Origin: Epichloe hybrida
Lineage: Eukaryota; Ascomycota; Sordariomycetes; Hypocreales; Clavicipitaceae
Assembly (NCBI GenBank): GCA_019022495.1
Contig: JAFEKR010000010.1
Location: 1,922,001 to 1,986,000 of the forward strand
Direction: 5' to 3'
Length of the DNA: 64,000 bases
Shown: in pieces, positions 36,757 through 46,212 of the stretch
How positions within the stretch are numbered: the stretch's first letter is position 1
How the letters are laid out: each line of letters starts with the position of its first letter
Notes under the pieces: generated by a model
What the model saw: only the letters and a program-made list of their open reading frames with translations
What the model was told of the DNA's origin: nothing
Database searches by the model: none
Made by a program: the position numbers and the translations under genes

Positions 36757-36915
36757 TGTGAGGCCCCGCTCACAACAACACCCGTAATCACTAGTGCACC
36801 CCGCGGGCAGGCTATGTCCTAGGGCTAGGTCCACGTGACACTAGCAAGCCACTAGCTATAAGCTAGTGACTTACATGCATAACACACTTAGACTTAGCAA
36901 GCTTTAGTTAATATA
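36757..36915 (-). repeat. LTR-like insert in gypsy-2 leader (family of 55267-55432)
   Basis: Plus reading TGTGAGGCCCCGCTCACAAC...CAAGC-tttagttaatata is the reverse complement of the solo LTR at 55267-55432. No 5-bp target duplication (tatac versus ttaga). Confidence 0.75.
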
Positions 36916-37099
36916 TTAGAGCCCCTATACCTCTTACCTAGCTACTATTATTCTTATAATTCTAAAGCTTCTCCTACTAGCTACCTAAGAGTAATATAGG
37001 GGGGAGAACCACCTAATCCGCTAGAGTAATATTAGATAATAACCTAACCCTAATAGATAAGAGTTATACCTAAGCAAATAAGGGTAATACTATAGGCAA

Positions 37100-40000
37100 A
37101 GACACACTATATACTAATAAAACCACGCTTATAATAAGACCCTTTACCCCTTATAGTAAAGCTATAGTAACACTAGAGTAAATCGCTTAGCTAGAAAAAC
37201 TCTAAAGATTATAAGAATAAGAATAAGAGCTTATTAACCTTATTAGAGGTAACTTAGGGGAAGTATAAGGGAAAAGTAAGTAAAGAGCTAGCCCCTTATT
37301 AAGTAATAGTAGCTAAGAGATTAGAGTTAAGAATATTACTAAGCTTTAATACCTTATAAACCCCTAGAGGCATAAGATATAGATAAATAACCTAAACTAT
37401 GCCTTTAATAAGGCAAAGAAGAAATACTAATATAATTACTAAAAGATTCTCTTTATACTTAACTATATATATACTAACTATAAGGTAAGATAGGACAAAT
37501 ACCTTAATAAATAATAGGCTAATAGCTAGGATAATCTTAAGGATAATTAGGATAAATTCTAGACTTAGACGCTTATATTACTTAAGGACTCTATAAACCA
37601 CAATGCCTAAATAGCCACATAGCTTAAGAACGCAAAATAATATAAGGGCTAGAGCCCTATTAAATTTAGTATCTTCCTAGATTTACTAGAGATATACCTA
37701 GAAAGAGCCCCTAAAAAGTCCTATGCCCTTATATTCTTTATAAAGTTACTCCCTAAGCTATAGGACTATATTAACCTACATACCTTTATTACTAGGAAAA
37801 CATAAGAGAAGGTTATATAACTTACCTAGTAATTTTAGGAGGCTATGCTAAAGAGCAAGTAAAAGCCTAAATATTTAGGAGATAAGGGATTATATAAGAA
37901 TCCCTAATGTTATAGAAATAACTTACCCTAAGGCCATAGGCTATATAGAGATTAAAGGAATAAAGACTAGGAAAAGGGCCTAGCTATATACCTAAATAAT
38001 AATAAAATTAGGGATAAGAGGTAATATTATAACTATAATAGCCTAGACTACCTTATAAATAAATGCAATAAGCTAAGGAAAGACCCCTAAGATAAATAGG
38101 GAAACTTCCTAAGGTAAAAGTAAAGGCCCTTACCTTTGCCTTAAATACTAAGGTACTAATTAGGCATTAATTTCACACACTAGTTACTATTTATAGGTAT
38201 AAAGACATTAAAATAGTAGCGGATCTAGATAGCTACGCTAAGCTTAATATTATTAGCATTAAATTCACAAGAAACTATAAGCTTAATTAGGCTAAGGCTA
38301 TAGCACCTATTCTCTAGGTAGTAAGGGCCCTTATAGTCCCTTAATATAGTGTTTATAAGGTACTTATTACTATTAAAGACTTAAAAGAGAAAGAAAAGGA
38401 CTTTAAGCTACTATATATAGCTATAGATAAAGACCTAAGAGTAAGGGGAAGCCCTATCTTAATTAGGATATATATACTTACTAAAGAATATATATATCTT
38501 TATTTATACTCTTAAGAGTAATAGTTTAAGAAGAAGAAAATAGCCTTTTTACTTATAACTCCTTATAAGTTTATAAAGGTAACGCGTAATAAGGCTATTA
38601 TATATGCTATTATAGGAGTTATAGAAAATAAGTTTATTACCCTTAAAGATAATAAGGAGGTAAAAGCATATAAAACTATTAAAGATATCCCTAAGGAACT
38701 ATATAAGTTTAAAGACATGTTTATAGCAGATAAGGTAAGTAGTTTACTATTAAGAAAGGAGACTAATTATGTAATTAACCTAATACCTAAGGCCACGCCC
38801 TTATATAGACTAATTTACCCTCTCTCCTAAAGCGAGTTAAAGGAGCTCCGCGAATATATTAATAAAAACCTGTAAAAAGGCTAGATAAGACCCTCTAAGA
38901 GCCCTATAGGTATACCTATCCTATTTATACTAAAGAAAAATAAAATGCTTTAACTATATATAGATTATTAGGGACTTAATAAAGTAATATAAAAGAATTA
39001 CTACACTCTCCCCCTAATTTTAGAGATCCTAGACTAGTGCTAAGGAGCTTACTACTTCTTAAAGATTAATATTAAGGATGCTTACTATTAAATTTATATT
39101 AAAGAGGGTAATAAGTAAAAGACTACGTTTTATACTTACTATAGATATTATAAATACCTTATAATACCCTTTAGGCTAACTAATACACTAGCTACTTTCT
39201 AGAGCTATATTTATAAAGCACTTTATAGGCTAGTAAACACTATTTATATAGTGTATTTAGATAATATCCTTATTTTCTTAAAAATATAAGAGAAGCACAC
39301 TATATATATTAAGGAAGTTTTAGAATATATAAGGTTAGTAAAGTTATATATAAAACCCTTAAAGTGTTTATTTTACTAGGAATTAGTGAAATTCCTAGGG
39401 TTTATCCTATTAGTTAATAGCATTTTAATAGATACACGTAAAGTGAATATAATCTAAGACTAAAAGAAGCCTATAAGCTTTAAAGATATATAGTCCTTCC
39501 TAGGATTCTATAACTTTTACTAAAGGTTTATTTACTAATACTCTAGGATTATAGCACCCTTACATGTACTAATAAAAGGCAGTTAAAATAGCATCTAGAC
39601 TAGGAAGTTTATATTTAGGGAAAGAGAATAGCTAGCGTTTAACTAGCTAAAAGATACCTTTTAATAGGCACCTTTTCTCTATTATTATAACCTAAGTTAG
39701 CTAGTATGTATTAAGATAAATACTTTAGTCTTTATAATAGTAAGAATCTTATCTTAGTAAGATAATAAGGGCTAATAGTATCCTATAGTATTTTAGTTAA
39801 GGAAGTTTATAAATACTAAATATAATTATAGCATAGTAAACTAGGAGCTACTTACTATAGTAAAGTTATTTAAACACTAGTAACACTATATTAAAGGTAT
39901 AGTAACCTTAGTAAAGGTTTTATTAGATTACTATAACTTACAGACTTTTATAAAGTAGTAAAAGCTAAATAGAAAATAGGCTAGATAGTGTATATTCCTT

Positions 40001-40497
40001 TGCCCCTTTACTTTATAATTAGGCATAGACCTAGGAAGAGTAACCTAGCGAATATACTATTAAGATAGTCTAATTATAAAGGCAAACCCTTAATAAATAG
40101 GTTACTTTTACTAGAGCTTTAAAAGAAAATAGTATTTACTAAAGAACTAGTAAAAGAAAAGATACTAATATATAAGAGAAGATATAGTAAGATACCTTTA
40201 GGGGAGGAAAATGCCCTAGTCTTAATATATTAAAGAAAACATAGTAAGACGCCTTTAGGGGAGGAAAATACCTTAGTCTTAGTAAAGAGGCTTAGTAAGA
40301 TGCCTTTAGGGGAGGAAAATACCCTAGCTACTATAGAGAGAGCTTTAGAGGCTAGAGTAGCCTAGTTAAGAGGCTAGTTAGCCACTATAGATCTAGTAAA
40401 GAATTAGCTAAATAAGGGTGATTTCTAGGAGAAAGTAGCATATGTCTAAGACATTAGCGTAGTATAAGAGATATAGGAGACTATTAAGCTACTAAAT
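37100..40497 (+). pseudogene. gag-pol remnant of gypsy-2
   Basis: Gag-like, Lys/Asn-rich frame about 37150-38100, then a protease-RT linker. RT from about 38760: reads TNYVINLIPKATPLYRLIYPL, then LKINIKDAYY, FRLTNTLATF and the catalytic box YLDN (39254-39265) in place of YLDD. The region after RT (LVKFLGFILL, then SFLGFYNFY, FIYYSR) leads into RNase H. The frame ends in a segment with three in-frame repeats (40186-40340). Stops are TAA/TAG at Gln/Trp positions. Protein would have served reverse transcription; it is inactive and its integrase is missing. Confidence 0.85.
40186..40340 (+). repeat. In-frame coding repeats in gypsy-2 pol (3 units)
   Basis: agtaagat(a)ccctttaggg-type units start at 40186, 40243 and 40294, spacing 57 and 51 bases, both multiples of three. 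Peptide core S-K-(I/T/M)-PLGEEN-x-L is kept in all three. Confidence 0.85.
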
Positions 40498-41314
40498 TGT
40501 TAAAAATAAGACCTATTTTTAGCCCTTTCTAGTTAAAGGACCTTTCTATTACTAGCTTGCATTGCAAGCCTAACAGCTGCACTGCAGCTGTTAACGGTCG
40601 CGAAGGTGGCTGTCAATGGCTACGTCGCAGCTGTTAACAGCTGCGACCGACCGTGTGGATGACTAATCCAAATCAATTATCAATTGTGGATTATTTAATT
40701 ACGTTGTGGCTACAAGCGTAGCCACAACCGCAGCGCCACTAGTAATTAGGTAAGCTAGGGTGACGTAAGCAGGTTACCCTATAGCTATCTTTGACAGCGA
40801 TTTTCTCTTTAACTAGAGGTCGTACAAAAGTCTTACATATAGCAAATTGAAGCTAGAAGACAGGGCTTTCATTTTATGCAGGAATATTTTTTGGACCAAA
40901 ATTTGGTGCATACGGGTTGCTAGTTTGTATGGTGGTGAGTCGATTTTTTGGATTTTACATACAAATGAATTTTGCGGAAAATAAAAAGTGGCCCGTAAGA
41001 CCTCTTTAGCGGTCCAGATCCACCGATACGGTCAGTGGGTATATGAGAGGAAGAAGATCTTTTTAATCTAGCTAGATAGCTAGGCCTCTCAATCCAACAG
41101 CCGCATTGCCCGTACAACGTCACTAAAATCAATTCTATTGGTATATAAGATATCGTAAAAGTCATCTAGATTGAATTCAATTAGTTGATAACTGCCGAAA
41201 CCTTCTATTGCGTTGCGTTGAATAAATATTCAACGTGGTGGCTCTACTGGTCCCTGACCGTAGAGTTACACCTGTACAGCTGTTGCTAGCTGGCAACTAG
41301 CTCCCTACATATCA
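40498..41314 (+). repeat. copia-1 LTR (817 bp), plus orientation
   Basis: TGTTAAAAATAAGACC...CTCCCTACATATCA. Nearly unmutated, so useful as the family reference. It contains several overlapping inverted repeats around the CAGCTG cores. A minus-strand frame at 40920-41165 lies wholly within this LTR and is not called a gene. Confidence 0.95.
40624..40647. promoter_or_regulatory. 24-bp perfect palindrome in copia-1 U3
   Basis: Half-site GTCGCAGCTGTT followed by its exact reverse complement. It lies ~127 bp from the LTR start. It is also perfect at 23216-23239; it is nearly perfect in the LTR at 45243-46056 and in the LTR split at 57085. Contains two E-box-like CAGCTG cores. Confidence 0.9.
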
Positions 41315-44300
41315 AAAGTAATAAGTCAGGCCTTATATTTTAAAGGATTATTTTCTTTATCCTTTTTAAGCTTATAAACAAGCCTATTCTTTAGTACTTT
41401 TCAGCCCTTAGGTACTTAGTCTTTCCCTATAAATTTAAAAGTACTAGCCTTTAGAAGCTATTCGTATTCCTTATACGTAGCTTCTATCTATTTATCCCTT
41501 TTAGGGCTAGATATAGCTTGCTTCTAGGTCTTAGGTTTGGGGCTATTAGGGTTATTTTCCTTTAGCTTCTCCTATACCTTAAAGCAGATTTCTTTTATGA
41601 AATCTAGAGAAAAAGGAGAACTAATATTAACATCCATAGGGTTAATATTAGGGTCGAAGTCAGTAATTTTGTTAAAATCAAGGTCCGGAGTCAAAATCTG
41701 ATTTCCTAGTGAAGTTATAGGCGTGGCCTCCTCTAAGGCCTCTAGAATCAGTTCCTTAGGGGGTTGTACAGGCCCTATAGGGTGTTTTTCTTAACCTATA
41801 GGGGGATTTTCTATGTTGTCTATAGGGTAATCCTTTAAACCTTGATTTAGATCCTAATCTTCTAAATCATTTTCCCCCTCTAAAGGGTTATCCCCTATAG
41901 AAAGCCTAGGTAATCCTTTAGAGACAGGACCTATAGGCTCTATAATCTTAATAAAGCTAGTCTTCGTAACTAGCCTTTTAGAGGGGATATACACTAGGTA
42001 AGTGTTAGAACCTAGTGTAGCTAATAACCTTCTAGGGATAGTCCTAGCTACTAACTTCTAGGCTTTAGGTTGTTTTTCTAGGGGGATTAGAATCTCACAG
42101 TGAGATCCTATGGCTCTAATACTGCTAATATTAGTCGTACAGGGCTAATTTAGCTCCCTAGCTAGCAGTTATTTAGGGCTTTTATCCTTTGTGGTATTAG
42201 CAGTTATATCAACTAGGTTAACAACTGCAGGTAATACAAAACACTATAGATATAAGGGTAATTTTGCCCACTAGATAGTAGCCCTTAATTAATCTAGAAT
42301 AGTACGAATAAAACGCTCTGCTAATCCATTTTGCTTATAGATATAGGGACTAGAAGTCGTAAATTTAATCCCTTTAGAATTTAACTAGGTTTAACAACTA
42401 GAATCGATTTCTTAGCCCCTATCAAAGTGAAGGTGCCTAGGATATTAACCTAGTTAATTTTTAAGCCCTCTGAAGAAGCCCTTAATAGCCCTATAAACAG
42501 TTAGGCCTTCCTTATTTGGTAATAAGAACACCCACTTATATCTAGTTTTTCGATTAACTAGAAATAAGCAAATTAACTGTTTATTGTACGGTATAGGGCT
42601 AATTTTTAGCGTATCCCCCTCTATTTAATCTAGAGCTCTAGGGGGGTTAGGGATAGCTAATTTCCTAGGTCTTCTAACTGCCTTAGATTAATTATAAGCT
42701 ATACATTTAAAGTCTTTATCCTTAATTTTAGAAAAATTAGGGATTCCTTTAGTTATAAGGCTTGTTTTCTTTAGCAAAGGAAGCCCTAGGTGCCCTAATT
42801 ATATATGCCATAGGCTAGCTAGTTCTAGTAACTTTTGATATTGAAGGTCTTTAGGGCCTAAATTAGGGTCTAGATTCAGGTCTAGATTAGGGCCCTCTCC
42901 GTCAGTCCCCTGCTAGGCCCCTTAAGAACCACAGGCCTCTTAGGGAGGTATTAGGGACTTTTTTCCTTTACTAAGGCCCTCTAACACCCCTAAATCTATT
43001 TCTTTAGATTTATAAGGGACCTAACCTAGGGCTATAGGCGTTGGAGAAGGGACTAAATCCCCTAAATCATCCCGTATGACTTCTTTAATATTATTATCTT
43101 CGTCGATTTCAGCGATTTCGTCTAAATCAGAAGCCTAATCCAGCTTTTTAGAGGGAATTTGAACCTCTATAGGGTAGCTAATCGGATAGCTATGACCCCT
43201 AAAGCTAGCATAGGTAAAAGATCGGATATAATGAGATTTTTTACAGGGCTCTTTATGTAACGTTAGTGTAGATTGGTTTTTAACGTGAAAGAAAAAACCA
43301 TGTTTTTCTATATCTAGGGCAGTGATATAAGACCTATCTTTAAGATAAAGATAGTTTTTTATAAAGCAACCGCTAGATATATAGTGAATAAGGCCACTAA
43401 CTATATTAACATTAAGCTAAGGAAAATATAGAGCATCCTTTAGCACTAAGGTCCTATATTTATTAGGTTTCTTTTAATATAAGACCTTAAAAACAGCACT
43501 ACCGTGACCCTTAGGATAAATAGGGCCACCACTGGTTATAATAGGGTTGGATTCCCCCTTCTTAAAAGGGGTATAATCCCTAAAGACCTCCCTAGAATTA
43601 ACTATATGTACGGTTAAACCTGTATTATATAATAGGGCCTTTTTTATGTTTTTACTGTAATAATTAAAACCATTTAAGGTATTAATTTCTTGTTTTTTAT
43701 TATCCGAATCACTAGAGCTAGAATTAGAGCTACTATTGCTAGAGCTCTTATAACTAGTCTTGTAATTACTAGGTTTCTTATATGGATTAAGTGCTCCGTT
43801 AGAAAGGTTGTAATTTCCTAGCATAAAAGAACCCTCTATAAGTTCTTTAGTATCCTTTTTATCTAATTTTTAACCCTTTTGCTTCTTTTTCTTCTTATTA
43901 GAATTAGAAAAGCCCTTATTTTCTTTAAAGCCTTCTTTCTTCTTCTTCTAACCTTTAGGGGCCTTTTCTTTATCTTTAGCGCCCTTTTCTAGGTCTTTAG
44001 CCCTATAATTCAGGGCTTTAGCTACTGTAGATGACTTATCCCTCTGTTTAGCTAGAAGGTTTGCCATTAGGAATTCAAGATTTAGGGCTTCTAGGGGGAC
44101 CCGAATAGCCCTATTTATACGCATGCTAAATCGTTGCCTCTTAGCCCACTAAGGGAAGGTTAATTTTAGGGATTGAAGATATTGATTAACCTAATCTATA
44201 GGATTAATTAGGACCCCTAAAATTGATAATCTAGCTAGTAGATTATTAAAGACTGCATTAAAGGCTTCTAAAGTCCCCTTAAATCCATGAAAATTCAGGT

Positions 44301-44911
44301 TATGAAATTCAGAATATAAGGACCCCCTCTGGATTTTAACGCTATGTGAATACTGCCGTACAAGTAAATTATAGGCTTCTTTAAGTGATTTTTGCTAAGT
44401 TATAGCGGCTTAGGGGCCTTTTATACAACTATCGCTTAGTAACATTAGGATAATAGCTTAGTTAGCGTCCCCTAGCGCCCTAGAAATATCCGGATTATCT
44501 AGAAAATTAGGCATGCCTAAAGCTCTAAATTAGATAGCTAGGGCTTGTTTCCATTGATCGAAATTTTCAGCTCCTTTAAGCTTAGCAGTCTTAGGGAAGC
44601 TATAAACCCTCTTATTAAATTCCTTAATAATTGAATTATTAAAGGCAGCTTATACAAAGCTAGATTCAGGTGCCTTATCTTGAATAGGCTACTGAATTTG
44701 CTGCTAACTAGCGGGCTTAGTAGCTTCCACACCCTCCATAGGTCTATCATTAATAGCTAAAGTTAAGGACTCTAGCTTCTGTATTACTAGATTGATAGCA
44801 TTTTGTTGTTTAATAACCTGCTCTTTTAGCTAGTTATTTAGAACCTCTTACGCACTAAGATCAGGGACTAGAGGTCCTTAACCTTGTTAATTAGTAGCTA
44901 TCTTCTAATTT

Positions 44912-45190
44912 TATAGAAGGGAAGTCTTCTATTTGTACTGAAAATCCTTTTTTATAGAAGGGAAAAGCTTCTATCCGCGCTGAATTTCCTTTTTTATAGA
45001 AGGGAAAAGCTTCTATTCTTACTAAACTTCCTTTTTATAGAAGGGAAAGCTTCTGTATTGCTTATGCGCTTCCTGTTTTATAGAAGGGAAGTTTTCTATA
45101 ACCATAATGATTCCTTTTTTATAGAAGGGAATAGCTTCTATCTCGCGGGTCCTTCCTATTTTATAGAAGGGAAGTCTTCTGTAACCGTAC
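44912..45190 (-). repeat. Seven 42-bp tandem repeats, each a potential hairpin, in copia-1 leader
   Basis: Unit starts (atagaaggg) at 44912, 44954, 44996, 45037, 45080, 45121 and 45163, spacing 41-43. Each has TAGAAG-GGAAAAG-CTTCTA, able to fold into a 6-bp stem, while the remaining ~20 bases vary. Spacing that is not a multiple of three argues for an untranslated leader. Lies between primer site and gag on the minus strand. Confidence 0.9.
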
Positions 45191-45224
45191 GTAAAGTGCA
45201 CTAGAAAGAATTTTATAGTAATAG

Positions 45225-45241
45225 GCTAGGCTCATAACCTA
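45225..45241 (-). promoter_or_regulatory. Candidate primer-binding site (half initiator tRNA-Met)
   Basis: Plus-strand GCTAGGCTCATAACCTA, one base from the 5' LTR, resembles the anticodon arm of eukaryotic initiator tRNA-Met (GCTGGGCCCATAACCCA) at 14 of 17 positions; the three differences are G-to-A or C-to-T. Drosophila copia is known to prime from a half-molecule of this tRNA. Confidence 0.65.
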
Positions 45242-45242
45242 T

Positions 45243-46056
45243 TGAAATGTAGGGAGCTAGTTGCCAGCTAGCAACAGCTATACAGGTGCGGCTTTATGGT
45301 TAGGGACTAGTAAAACCACCACGTTGAAATATTTAACGCAACGCAACGGAAGGTTTCGGCAGTTATTAACTAATAGAATTTAATCTAGATGACTTTTACG
45401 ATATCTTATATACTAATAGAATTGATTTTAGTGACGTTATATAGGCAATGCGGCTATTAGATTAAGAGGCCTAGCTATCTAGCTAGATTAAAAAGATCTT
45501 CTTCCTCTTATATACCTACTAACCGTATTAGTGGATTCGGACCGCTAAAGAGGTCTTACAGGCCACTTTTTATTTTCCGCAAAATTTATTTATATGTAAA
45601 ATCCAAAAAATCGACTCACCACCATACAAACTAGCAACCCGTATACACCAAATTTTAGTCCAAAAAATATTCCTACATAAAATAAAAGCCCTGTCTTCTA
45701 GCTTCAATTTGCTATATACAAGACTTTTGTATAACCTCTAGTTAAAGAGAAAATCGCTATTAAAGATAGCTATAGGGTAACCTGCTTACGTCACCCTAGC
45801 TTACCTAATTACTAGTGGCGCTGCGGTTATGGCTGCGCTTATAGCCACAACGCAATTAAATAATCCACAATTAATAATTGATTTAGATTAGTCATCCACA
45901 CGGTTAGTCGCAGCTGTTAGCAGCTGCGACGTAGCCATTGATAGCCACCTTTGCGACCGTTAACAGCTGCAGTGTAGCTGTTAGGCTTGCAATGCAAGCT
46001 AGTAATAGAAAGGTCCTTTAACTAGAAAGGGCTAAAAATAGGTCTTATTTTTAACA
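45243..46056 (-). repeat. copia-1 5' LTR (814 bp), minus orientation
   Basis: Plus reading TGAAATGTAGGGAG...CTTATTTTTAACA, the reverse complement of the LTR at 40498. More RIP changes than that copy. Confidence 0.94.
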
Positions 46057-46212
46057 TAAAGTAAGGTATTTATTAAAGACTACGTATATTATTAGTGCTA
46101 GGTTAGAGATTAAAACCTTTATACACCTACCCTTAGCTAGTATTTATCTAGTAGTAATTATAATAGTCTTAGCTATTACTTTATTCTTAACCTTTTAGTA
46201 TAAGCTATAATA
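46057..46212 (+). repeat. Truncated 5' LTR of gypsy chromovirus copy 2
   Basis: Corresponds to about 6805-6960 of copy 1 (taaagtaaggtatttattaa onward) and ends gtataagctataata, a fully RIPed form of GTGCAAGCCGTGACA. The left part of the LTR is not found beside gypsy-2. Confidence 0.88.

Larger units (their letters stand above)
36067..40497 (+). mobile_element. Second Ty3/gypsy element 'gypsy-2', RIPed, 3'-truncated
   Basis: 5' LTR 36067-36285, leader with an inserted LTR-like piece (36757-36915), gag-like region from about 37100 and pol with RT from about 38760. It ends abruptly at 40497 where a copia-1 LTR begins. No integrase or 3' LTR remains. A solo LTR of the same family is at 54073-54291. 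RIP is moderate: many frames are readable between stops. Confidence 0.87.
41315..45242 (-). pseudogene. copia-1 gag-protease-integrase remnant
   Basis: Gag about 44870-43950 reads AENFDQWKQALAI, SLKEAYNLLVRQYSHSV and LLARLSILGVLINPID, a copia-type capsid. Protease: KALLYNTGLTVHIVNSREVF, where NTG (43618-43626) replaces the catalytic D(T/S)G. Pre-integrase zinc region: LWHI-stop-LGH (42790-42810) with one Cys now Tyr. Integrase core: HFDRG (42412-42429) and NGLAER (42313-42330) supply the D and E of the D,D35E triad. The frame runs on to the linker before RT and is cut at 41315. About one stop per 20-40 codons, nearly all at Gln or Trp positions, so RIP was mild. A 116-residue open stretch (43474-43824) and one of 70 (44538-44750) are fragments of this polyprotein or its alternate frames. 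Confidence 0.9.
40498..46056 (-). mobile_element. copia-1 chimera 1: gag-PR-IN part between inverted LTRs
   Basis: LTRs 40498-41314 (plus orientation) and 45243-46056 (minus orientation) face each other. The body 41315-45242 is coded on the minus strand and stops in the region just before RT. A normal element has LTRs in the same direction. Here the U5 end (…TACATATCA) of the left LTR is joined directly to internal sequence at about 41315, and both outer ends are U3 ends (TGTT). Flanks are taaat and taaag, at best an imperfect target duplication, and the left host (gypsy-2) differs from the right host (gypsy LTR). RIP is light compared with the gypsy copies. Confidence 0.88.

Noticed and set aside
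40920..41165. Minus-strand 81-codon frame
   Set aside because: Lies entirely in a copia-1 LTR; the other LTR copies have stops or shifts there.
40498..46056. Composite transposon or duplicated segment as an explanation for the inverted copia LTRs
   Set aside because: The LTR ends abut internal copia sequence directly without a target duplication of host DNA, and the second locus shows the mirror arrangement; self-integration explains both more simply, though rearrangement is not excluded.
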